Source: Thermodesulfobacteriota bacterium
GTDB lineage: Bacteria; Desulfobacterota; DSM-4660; Desulfatiglandales; Desulfatiglandaceae
NCBI GenBank assembly: GCA_028278625.1
Contig: JANQDY010000135.1
Coordinates: forward strand, 1 to 6,210
Reading direction: 5' to 3'
DNA length: 6,210 nt
In this document: positions 1 through 5,404 of the stretch, piece by piece
Numbering within the stretch: position 1 is the stretch's first letter
Layout of the letters: each line of letters opens with the position of its first letter
Program-made: the position numbers and the translations under genes
The notes under the pieces: model-generated
Told to the model about the DNA's origin: nothing
Database searches by the model: none
Seen by the model: only the letters and a program-made list of their open reading frames with translations

Positions 1-1
1 C

Positions 2-100
2 AATATCGTTCAGTGCTCGGACATCGGCTTGGAAAACGGGGGGTGGGGAAAGATCCTCATGAAGGTTTACGTTGAAGGGCCAGACATGAGCGAAAAATAA
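2..100 (+). CDS. 3' end of an unidentified gene, cut by the left edge
   Basis: Reading from base 2, an open frame of 32 codons ends at TAA 98-100. The peptide (starting NIVQCSDIGLENGG and ending VEGPDMSEK) has ordinary protein composition. The other two forward frames are interrupted by stops in the same stretch, so this is probably the true C-terminus of an upstream gene. I do not recognise the family: no catalytic motif, membrane segment or signal is visible in so short a piece. The stop codon is followed without a gap by a cluster of GATGA pentamers, then by a citG remnant in the same frame. It could be an intact 3' end or itself a truncation product; the left edge prevents a decision. Confidence 0.4.
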   Translation, partial: NIVQCSDIGLENGGWGKILMKVYVEGPDMSEK

Positions 101-123
101 GATGAGAGATGATGATGAGATGA
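101..123 (+). repeat. GATGA pentamer cluster A
   Basis: GATGA occurs at 101-105, 108-112, 111-115 (overlapping), 114-118 and 119-123, giving a purine-rich short repeat immediately after the stop codon at 98-100. In the citG frame it reads as three consecutive TGA stops (110-118). An ATG at 102-104 lies inside it. As the sequence stands, that ATG is out of frame with citG, but removing one five-base unit would put it in frame, reading MRDDDEKELLQSTKN. No good ribosome binding site precedes this ATG. The same pentamer is clustered at 857-871 and 4113-4129. Confidence 0.75.
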
Positions 124-743
124 AAAGGAACTGCTACAATCCACCAAGAACATCAATACCCAGAGAGGGCTTCTATTTTCAGGCGCCATCCTTTGCGGAG
201 CCGCGGGCGCGGTTTCCCTCAAAGCAAAAAGACTGGTCGCAAACCAAGTCTTCAGGGAGGTAAGCCAGATCACGGAAGGTCTGGTGGAGCGGGAATTGCG
301 GAATCTTCAGGTTGACAAACCCGGACTTACCGCCGGCGAGCAATTGTTTCTGAAATATGGCCTGACCGGCATTGGGGGGAGGTGCATCCGGATTTCAAAC
401 CGTGGCGGAATTCGGCTATCCGGCCCTTACAGAATCATTTGAATGGGGTTTGTCGCTCAATGAATGCCTGCTTCACACGTTGATATCCATAATGGCCAGA
501 GCAGAGGATTCAACCATCGCTTGGCGATCGAACATGGCAATACTCGGGGAAATTCAGAAGGCTGCACAGGGAATCTTACAGGCGGGTAGCCTTTTGACGG
601 ATGCGGGAAGGGGCAAACTGAAACAACTGGATCAAAAAATGATCTCACAAGGCTTAAGCCCCGGCGGCTCAGCCGATCTGACGGCCATTACACTGGGGGC
701 CTACCTGATGGAATACGGCCAGTTTCCCTGTGCGGTTCGTTAA
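119..743 (+). pseudogene. citG: Triphosphoribosyl-dephospho-CoA synthase (CitG/MdcB family), truncated and frameshifted
   Basis: CitG-family enzymes make 2'-(5''-triphosphoribosyl)-3'-dephospho-CoA, precursor of the prosthetic group on the acyl-carrier subunit of citrate lyase or malonate decarboxylase. Two frames together give the C-terminal two thirds of the family. The first (119 to about 373) has LLQSTKNINTQRGLLFSG, matching the family's helix plus NTHKG segment (here NTQRG), then GLTAGEQLFLKYGLTG. The second (about 374-743) continues GASGFQTVAEFGYPAL, MARAEDSTIAWR and the hallmark LSPGGSADL. The frames switch at a run of six G (374-379); with one G fewer the reading is continuous (TGIGGGASGFQTV). 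The N-terminal 60-70 residues usual in the family are absent: the frame meets TGA stops at 110-118, inside a GATGA cluster. No citrate lyase or malonate decarboxylase gene is visible nearby. Family assignment is firm; citG versus mdcB is not. The frameshift could be a homopolymer sequencing error, but the missing 5' part could not. Confidence 0.8.
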
Positions 744-799
744 GAATTAATAAACTGCGGGCGGCTTAGGCGGTGCCGTCCAATAAAAAGGGATTACCG

Positions 800-992
800 A
801 TGGCGACACATGAAAAAGCGGCGGAATTTATAAGCGGGAGAAAGCTTCTCATTGTAGATGAGATGAGATGAGGAATATGTTTCCGAACTGCCCGGATTCA
901 AAGGGCACATGGACTACCTGGCGCCTCTTTTTTCGTCCGCGGATTTTCACATTCAGACTTTCCCCGTCTGCAAAGAACACCCGGTTCACTGA
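800..992 (+). pseudogene. 5' part of an unidentified gene, broken by a GATGA repeat
   Basis: ATG at 800 has a purine-rich AAAAAGGGA (785-793) at suitable distance and opens MATHEKAAEFISGRKLLIV. The frame then enters three tandem GATGA units (857-871) and stops at TGA 869-871 after 23 codons. If only one unit is kept, the frame continues DEEYVSELPGFKGHMDYLAP and onward to CKEHPVH before TGA 990-992, giving 60 residues of protein-like sequence. Downstream of that stop the DNA belongs to a different, MetE-like fragment, so the gene is also cut at its 3' side. I do not recognise the family. LLIVDE resembles the start of a response-regulator receiver domain, but what follows does not fit one. Whether the 60-residue joined reading is ancestral is inference. 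Confidence 0.4.
857..871 (+). repeat. Three tandem GATGA units (cluster B)
   Basis: This is a perfect tandem triplication of the pentamer, preceded by TA and followed by GG. Ten bases equal two units, and ten is not a multiple of three, so three copies instead of one shift the reading frame. Upstream of the repeat the open frame is that of ATG 800; downstream the protein-like frame (EYVSELPGFKGH) is the one reached only if two units are removed. The repeat therefore behaves like an expansion inside a coding sequence. Confidence 0.85.
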
Positions 993-1024
993 CCACCGGC
1001 CCCGTTTGCCGAACACCGAGACAG

Positions 1025-1698
1025 AACCGGCGGCTGCTGATGGTCCCTCCGGAGGAGCGGGAAGGGGAGCTGATGGCATTTTACGAGGCGGTGGAGCGTG
1101 AGGATCTCGAATATTTTGCCCTTTCCGAAGAAAAGATGCCGTCATTTTTCATCATGCTTGAAAAAATCAGGCCGGCATCGAGGTTATTTCCGACCAGCCC
1201 GAACCCTCCCTGGTCAGCTTTACGGCGGCCGGGGGGACCGGTTCGCGGCAGGATGTGATCGAGGCGCTCAATGCCGGGTTTGAAAATCTTCATGGCATAA
1301 AGTGGGTGCACGGCTGCGCCAACATTGACTGGACCCTTCTCACCGACGCCCGGGTGGATGTGATCAATTTCGATGCCTACCAGTATTCGGACAAGGCCGC
1401 CCTTTATGCAACGGAATTTGATCATTTTCTGGATGCAGGCGGCATGATCGGGTGGGGGGTGGTCCCGGTTATCGAGGACATTCTGAAAAATGAAAATGTT
1501 TCAAGCCTGGTGCAAAAGCTTGAGGATGGGGTGGCCGGTTTTCTTGAAAAAAATGTTGGCGAAGAAAAACGGGCCCTTGCGTCATGGGTGCTTCCTTCAT
1601 GTGAAACCGTGATGCTGACGGATGAACAGTCCGATCATGTGTTTCGGATGACCCGGCAAATTTCGGATTTCATGAAGAAAAAATATGGCTTCAAATAG
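1025..1698 (+). pseudogene. MetE-like/uroporphyrinogen-decarboxylase-superfamily methyltransferase, truncated and internally disrupted
   Basis: This is a remnant of a cobalamin-independent methionine synthase-like protein, a TIM-barrel family that transfers methyl groups using a zinc site. The first frame (about 1025-1166) reads NRRLLMVPPEEREGEL and AVEREDLEYFALSEE, then meets a run of six A (1161-1166). The protein resumes in another frame at QAGIEVISDQPEPSLVSF and runs to TAG 1696-1698. Zinc-ligand-type residues remain in the second part: His-x-Cys in WVHGCANIDW (His 1309-1311, Cys 1315-1317) and the Cys of LPSCET (1600-1602). In the family, some 50-60 residues including a G-P-V/T motif normally separate the two parts, and a further N-terminal portion precedes the first, so both appear deleted. 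No start codon and ribosome site suit this family; GTG 1255 lies inside a conserved stretch. The 3' end is intact and is followed by the flavoprotein gene 45 bases later. Probably non-functional. The superfamily is clear; the substrate is not. Confidence 0.65.
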
Positions 1699-1730
1699 AA
1701 GTGGATTTGAAGACTCTGATATTAAACGTG

Positions 1731-1737
1731 AAAGGAG
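1731..1737 (+). promoter_or_regulatory. Ribosome binding site fixing the flavoprotein start
   Basis: AAAGGAG lies six bases before ATG 1744. This favours that ATG over the in-frame TTG at 1738, which would overlap the space needed by the site. It is the cleanest Shine-Dalgarno sequence on the + strand of this window, consistent with the gene being actively translated while its neighbours are broken. Confidence 0.75.
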
Positions 1738-1743
1738 TTGAAT

Positions 1744-2319
1744 ATGAAAGTTGTTGCATTCAACGGAAGCCCACGGAAAAAGGGCAACACCAGCATTCTC
1801 ATCAATATCGTCTTTGAAGAGCTCCAAAAAGAGGGGATCGACACCGAACTGGTGCAGCTGGCCGGCAAAAAACTTAGAGGGTGCATCGCCTGCTACAAAT
1901 GCTTTGAAAACCTTGACCGGCGCTGTGGCGTCACAAACGACGGTATGAATGAATGCATTGACAAAATGGTCGAAGCCGACGGCATCATCTTCGGCTCCCC
2001 CACATATTTTTCCAATGTCACCGCCGAAATGAAAGCACTGATTGACAGGGCGGGCCTTGTCTCCAGCGCCAACGGTTATATGCTCAAGCGTAAGGTGGGT
2101 GCGGGCGTTGCCGCCGCAAGAAGGGCGGGCAGCGTCACGACGTTTGATGCGTTGAATCACTTTTTCCTGTATCACCAGATGGTCGTGCCCGGGTCGTGCT
2201 ACTGGAGCATGTCCATCGGCATGAATCCCGGCGACGTGGAAAAAGATGAAGAAGGTGTCAATATCATGAGGGTCCTGGGCCAGAATATGGCCTGGCTGAT
2301 GAAAAAGCTGAACTCATGA
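1744..2319 (+). CDS. Iron-sulfur flavoprotein / NADPH-dependent FMN reductase-family protein
   Basis: A 191-residue cytoplasmic flavodoxin-fold protein. Residues 1-17 (MKVVAFNGSPRKKGNTS) are the first beta strand and the FMN phosphate-binding loop. GSPTYFSNVTAEMKALIDR (84-102) is the second conserved FMN-contact and dimer segment. Between them are Cys47, Cys50, Cys53 and Cys61, a compact CX2CX2CX7C pattern. In archaeal and bacterial Isf-type flavoproteins a motif of this kind binds a [4Fe-4S] cluster that exchanges electrons with FMN, so this is probably a two-cofactor electron-transfer protein rather than a plain NAD(P)H:FMN reductase. Partner and physiological substrate are unknown; ferredoxin-linked reduction of oxygen, peroxide or quinone-type compounds is possible for the family. 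Length and both ends look complete, and the frame is uninterrupted. It lies 45 bases after a MetE-like remnant and 44 bases before another remnant, so its original operon has decayed around it. Confidence 0.85.
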   Translation: MKVVAFNGSPRKKGNTSILINIVFEELQKEGIDTELVQLAGKKLRGCIACYKCFENLDRRCGVTNDGMNECIDKMVEADGIIFGSPTYFSNVTAEMKALIDRAGLVSSANGYMLKRKVGAGVAAARRAGSVTTFDALNHFFLYHQMVVPGSCYWSMSIGMNPGDVEKDEEGVNIMRVLGQNMAWLMKKLNS

Positions 2320-2363
2320 TTGTTCCGGCCGGGAAAAATTCAATAAAAAACCGGGAGAAGCCG

Positions 2364-2583
2364 ATGCTTATGAAAAATATGGGTGTTGCCATTCTGGTGA
2401 TGGCGGCGGCGGTGTGTGCCTTTGCCCAGGAGGCGAATGTCGGGGACAAGGCCGCATGTGGATACGAAGTTTACCCGGTACCGTGAGGATGGATCGATGA
2501 TCGGTTCATACGCATCGCTGTATATCCTCACCAGGGAAAACGGGAGATGGGGCGTGAAAATGCGGTCGAGTTTTGCGGAATAG
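2364..2583 (+). pseudogene. Secreted-protein start joined out of frame to an NTF2-like C-terminus
   Basis: GGGAG (2353-2357) stands six bases before ATG 2364. The frame gives a good Sec signal peptide: MLMKN, then GVAILVMAAAVCAFA, with likely cleavage at AFA before QE (residues 21/22). It stops at TGA 2484-2486 after only 40 residues. A second frame, from about 2458 to TAG 2581-2583, reads VDTKFTRYREDGSMIGSYAS, then LYILTRENGRWGVKMRSS, and resembles the last strands of SnoaL/DUF4440-type NTF2-like proteins. A full domain needs about 120 residues and only about 40 are left, so the middle is missing. The simplest reading is an internal deletion joining the 5' end to the 3' end of one secreted NTF2-like gene with loss of frame; a fusion of two genes is also possible. 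The signal peptide is clear. The NTF2-like call rests on the TRENGRWGV-type ending and is moderate. Confidence 0.5.
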
Positions 2584-2600
2584 GTGCTGGCTGGTGCTAT

Positions 2601-2633
2601 CGTTATGATCGTTTGGATCGAACGATCATAACG
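2601..2633. repeat. 15-bp inverted repeat with 3-nt loop upstream of the acyl-CoA synthetase gene
   Basis: The left arm CGTTATGATCGTTTG (2601-2615) and the right arm CGAACGATCATAACG (2619-2633) are reverse complements except at one position, which would be a G-U pair in RNA. The loop is GAT. There is no T-run after it, so a classical intrinsic terminator is unlikely. It sits 18 bases after the stop of the NTF2-like remnant and 65 bases before ATG 2699. It could be an operator, an extragenic palindromic element present elsewhere in the genome, or a hairpin protecting the upstream transcript. Confidence 0.8.
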
Positions 2634-2646
2634 CTCTTAACGCTCC
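2629..2646 (+). repeat. Tandem 9-bp direct repeat overlapping the inverted repeat
   Basis: TAACGCTCT (2629-2637) is followed directly by TAACGCTCC (2638-2646), identical in eight of nine bases, and then by a partial third copy CAACG. The first copy shares its TAACG with the right arm of the inverted repeat at 2601-2633. Such an arrangement could be a regulator binding site for the gene that starts at 2699, or part of a dispersed repeat. Confidence 0.6.
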
Positions 2647-2698
2647 CAACGAAAAACATGCATCACTGAGAAGAACCTGATTTATTATGAGGAATGAT

Positions 2699-4117
2699 AT
2701 GACAGATAATATTCCGGATAAATCCCTGGAGTGGCTGTTTCACCCCCGGTCCATCGCCGTCGTGGGAATATCCGACCGCAAACCCCGTGTCAGGCGGCTG
2801 TTTTTGGACTCCCAGCAGGCCATGGGATTTGGCGGGCAGTTTTACGCCGTCAATCCCCGGGGCGAGCCCGTAGGGGATGTCCCCACCTTCAAGCGTTTAA
2901 CCGATGTGCCCGGACCCGTGGATCATGTGATCATTGCCGTACCGGCGTCCCGCATCCGGGAGGTGCTGGCCGACTGCGCAGCCAAAGGTGTGAGGTCGGT
3001 GCATGCCTTTACCTCGGGGTTCGGAGAGTCCGATGACCCGGCGGGAAGGGCGCTCCAGGAAGAGCTGCAGGCCTGGATCCGGGAACAGTCGTTCAGGTTT
3101 ATCGGGCCCAACTGCATGGGGCTCTACTGTCCGGAAACCGGGCTGGCATTTCGTCCGGATCTCGATCCCCGGCCCGGGTCCATCGGGTATGTCTCCCAGA
3201 GCGGGGGCATGGCCATCACTGGGATCTATATGGCCGGCGGCAAGGAACTTTGCTTCTCAAAAGTCGTGTCCTACGGCAACGAGATCGACATCAGCTGCGC
3301 TGAACTGCTGCGCTATATGGCAGAAGATCCGGCCACCGAGGTGGCCTGGGCCTACATCGAAGGGACCGACGACGGTGCGGACCTGCTGGATGCCATGCGT
3401 GAGGTCTGCAAAAAAAAGCCCCTTATGGTGATAAAAGGCGGCAGCACCGAGGACGGTGGACGGGCCGTGGCATCCCACACCGGGGCCATGGCCGGGGCCA
3501 CTGCCATCTGGCCGAATGCCGTTCGCCAGACCGGTGCCGTCTTGGTGGAGAGCCTGGAAGAGATGGTGGACAGCACCATGATGCTGCAGTGGGCGGCCAA
3601 AGGGACCGGCAACCGGCTGGGGATCGCCTGCATCAGCGGGGGGTTGAGTGTTAATTATACGGACCAGGCCATCCGGGCCGGCTTCAAGGTCCCGGCATTC
3701 AGCACCGATCTGGTGTCACACTTGAAGGAGAACCTTGACCGCCCCGGTACAAGCCTGAACAATCCCCTTGATCTGGCCTCAGGATTTTTTGAAGTGCTGG
3801 GCTATCCCAAATTGTTCGGCACCATCGGCCGTTCGGGTGAGGTCGATGCCATGATCATGGTGCTGGCGCTGGAATACATGCCCGTCCACGAGGCCCAGGA
3901 CCGTTATCCGGACCTGCATAAGACGATGGGGCGGGCATTTAAGAACTTCAGGGACGCCATGGACTGCCCCTTTCTGGTGGTCATGCCCCCCGTGCTCCAT
4001 GATGAATTCAGGCGGAAATTCAAGAAGGAATTTTTAAAGTCGCAGATTCCGACGTATCCCAGTATGCGCCGGGCCCTTTGGGCCCTGAAGAACTGGCGGT
4101 GGCATCATAACAGATGA
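2699..4117 (+). CDS. ADP-forming acyl-CoA synthetase alpha subunit (CoA-binding and ligase domains)
   Basis: A 472-residue cytoplasmic protein of the ADP-forming acetate--CoA ligase family, which interconverts acyl-CoA + ADP + phosphate and acid + CoA + ATP through a phosphohistidine. The N-terminus holds a Rossmann CoA-binding domain (about 10-140) starting SIAVVGISDR and ending IGPNCMGLY (135-143). The first ligase domain has YVSQSGGM (164-171) and SYGNEIDIS (191-199). GGRAVASHTGAMAG (253-266) carries His260, matching the alpha-subunit phosphohistidine. A second flavodoxin-like ligase domain runs from about 305 to the end. The ATP-grasp (beta) part is absent from this polypeptide and from the window, so the ATP half-reaction needs a partner encoded elsewhere. 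ATG 2699 has AGGA at 2690-2693; the in-frame ATG at 2687 would add four residues and has no clear ribosome site. The next gene encodes an acyl-CoA dehydrogenase in the same direction, suggesting a shared acyl-CoA pathway. The family is sure; the acyl substrate cannot be read from sequence. Confidence 0.85.
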   Translation: MTDNIPDKSLEWLFHPRSIAVVGISDRKPRVRRLFLDSQQAMGFGGQFYAVNPRGEPVGDVPTFKRLTDVPGPVDHVIIAVPASRIREVLADCAAKGVRSVHAFTSGFGESDDPAGRALQEELQAWIREQSFRFIGPNCMGLYCPETGLAFRPDLDPRPGSIGYVSQSGGMAITGIYMAGGKELCFSKVVSYGNEIDISCAELLRYMAEDPATEVAWAYIEGTDDGADLLDAMREVCKKKPLMVIKGGSTEDGGRAVASHTGAMAGATAIWPNAVRQTGAVLVESLEEMVDSTMMLQWAAKGTGNRLGIACISGGLSVNYTDQAIRAGFKVPAFSTDLVSHLKENLDRPGTSLNNPLDLASGFFEVLGYPKLFGTIGRSGEVDAMIMVLALEYMPVHEAQDRYPDLHKTMGRAFKNFRDAMDCPFLVVMPPVLHDEFRRKFKKEFLKSQIPTYPSMRRALWALKNWRWHHNR

Positions 4118-4129
4118 TAGATGAGATGA
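4113..4129 (+). repeat. GATGA pentamer cluster C
   Basis: GATGA at 4113-4117, 4120-4124 and 4125-4129. The first copy contains the TGA stop (4115-4117) of the acyl-CoA synthetase alpha gene. Removing the later copies would leave that stop in place, so here the repeat does not change the protein. It is the third cluster of the same pentamer in this window and again lies at a gene end. Confidence 0.7.
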
Positions 4130-4191
4130 TAAGACATTTGCGTTTAAAACCCATTTGTTCGATACTATCAAAGGCATTTCCATTTCTTGGT

Positions 4192-4198
4192 AAAGGGG
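4192..4198 (+). promoter_or_regulatory. Ribosome binding site fixing the acyl-CoA dehydrogenase start
   Basis: AAAGGGG lies nine bases before ATG 4208. An in-frame TTG at 4187 is upstream of this site and would make the site part of the coding sequence, so ATG 4208 is preferred. The preceding 4130-4191 stretch shows no gene and no convincing promoter or terminator. Confidence 0.65.
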
Positions 4199-4207
4199 CG
4201 TTGGTTT

Positions 4208-5404
4208 ATGGATGTTCTTATAAATATACTTGACTCATTTCAGAGAGGTTGGAAAAAGAAAGAATATTTGGATGACTTTGTCAACATCCTTAATGAGTTG
4301 GTCATTCCGTCCTATCCATTTCTTGAAGCGAAAATTGAAAATTCCGACGCCGTGCTTTCCAGTGAGTGGCGCCAAATCATGTCAGCCCTTGGAGAATCCC
4401 AAATTCTCAAGCTTTTTGTCCCTCCCGAATATGGGGGAAAGGAAGCCTCGGAACAGGAGATATACTTTCTGATGGAGTTGCTTGGTTACTCATCACCGGG
4501 CATGGGGGTTGTTTTTGTCTCTCATGGACGGGCCATTGATGTTGTTTTGCAGGGAACCGAAGATCAGAAGGAAAGATATCTTCCTGAAATGGCAAAAGGC
4601 CTAATTGGGGCCATTGCCATGACCGAGGAGGGTGCCGGATCCGATGTGAGCGCCATCGGCCTCATGGCCAGAAGGTCGGATAACAAGTATCTTCTGGATG
4701 GTCAAAAGATCTATATCTCCAATAGCGGTTTGGCGGACATTTACGCTGTTTTAACGAACACAAAAGGTCTCAAAGGCTCAAGGTCCCTCAGTGTCATCAT
4801 CGCGCATAAGAATACGCCGGGCCTGACAATAAAGGCGTTGCCTGAAAAAGACGGTTTGAAAGTCCTGCCGGTGGGGAGGTTGGTTTTTGATGACGCGCCG
4901 GTGCCCACGGATCATCTGGTGGGCACCGAGGGTGCCGGCATGGTGCTGGCGCTGGATGTCATCGACCGGGGAAGAATCCATATTGCCGGAATATGCTGCG
5001 GGCTTGCCTACAGGATTTTTCGTGAAATCTACCGATATGCACAAATGCGAAAACAATTTGACAATCCACTTACCAGCAGTCAGGACATCAGCTTCCAGTT
5101 GTCCGATATTTACACAAGGATGAATGCGGCAAGAGGTTTGTGTCTGCACGCCTTGAGACAGCTGGGGACCCAATACTATAGAATCAGCTCTTCACAGGCG
5201 AAACTCTACGCCTCCCAGATGGTCATGGACGTGGCTGCTAAGGCGCAGATACTCATGGGCGGAAAGGGCTACTTCAAAAGCGACCTTATCAATCAATTGA
5301 GCGCCGATGCAAGGGGCATGGAATACCTGGAAGGGACATCCAATATTCAGAAAATGATCGTCGGCAGCGAGCTATTCAAGATGTATCGCCGGGAAAAACA
5401 ATGA
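4208..5404 (+). CDS. Acyl-CoA dehydrogenase
   Basis: A 398-residue FAD flavoenzyme that oxidises an acyl-CoA to the trans-2-enoyl-CoA, normally passing electrons to electron-transfer flavoprotein; in anaerobes some members work as reductases. All three domains are present: N-terminal helices (about 1-130), a middle beta domain with AIAMTEEGAGSDVSA (135-149) and YISNSGLADIYAVL (169-182), and C-terminal helices with the FAD-contact RKQF (281-284). MEYLEGTSNIQ (371-381) contains Glu375, aligned with the catalytic base of medium- and short-chain enzymes (the E of YEGT). Length is typical and no key residue is missing. It starts 90 bases after the acyl-CoA synthetase alpha gene in the same direction, so co-transcription is possible but not tight. 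Its DNA is visibly richer in A+T than that gene, which may mean a separate origin. It ends one base before the stop of the convergent chorismate-lyase-like gene. The family is certain; chain length or aromatic/branched substrate is not determinable here. Confidence 0.93.
   Translation: MDVLINILDSFQRGWKKKEYLDDFVNILNELVIPSYPFLEAKIENSDAVLSSEWRQIMSALGESQILKLFVPPEYGGKEASEQEIYFLMELLGYSSPGMGVVFVSHGRAIDVVLQGTEDQKERYLPEMAKGLIGAIAMTEEGAGSDVSAIGLMARRSDNKYLLDGQKIYISNSGLADIYAVLTNTKGLKGSRSLSVIIAHKNTPGLTIKALPEKDGLKVLPVGRLVFDDAPVPTDHLVGTEGAGMVLALDVIDRGRIHIAGICCGLAYRIFREIYRYAQMRKQFDNPLTSSQDISFQLSDIYTRMNAARGLCLHALRQLGTQYYRISSSQAKLYASQMVMDVAAKAQILMGGKGYFKSDLINQLSADARGMEYLEGTSNIQKMIVGSELFKMYRREKQ

Noticed and set aside
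101..123. CRISPR or other spaced repeat array
   Set aside because: The units are five bases long, partly overlapping and without spacers of uniform length.
800..871. Response-regulator receiver domain start (LLIVDE)
   Set aside because: The acidic pair and following helix of a receiver domain do not appear in any frame, and the restored frame reads EEYVSELPGFKGH, which does not fit.
868..1101. 77-codon + strand frame beginning MRNMFPNCPDSKG
   Set aside because: It is low-complexity-like and frame-shifted relative to the more protein-like readings on both sides; its start lies in the GATGA repeat without a normal ribosome site spacing.
1597..2175. Long minus-strand open frame of 192 codons opposite the flavoprotein and MetE-like remnant
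   Set aside because: It lies antisense to a clearly conserved flavoprotein, its translation shows no recognisable motif, and it has no sensible ribosome site; it is a shadow of the real genes.
2601..2633. Intrinsic transcription terminator
   Set aside because: The hairpin is strong but is followed by CTCTTAACG, with no T-run.
4138..4168. Sigma-70 promoter (TTGCGT ... TACTAT) before the acyl-CoA dehydrogenase gene
   Set aside because: The spacing is 19 bases and both boxes are imperfect; in A+T-rich spacer DNA this is not convincing.
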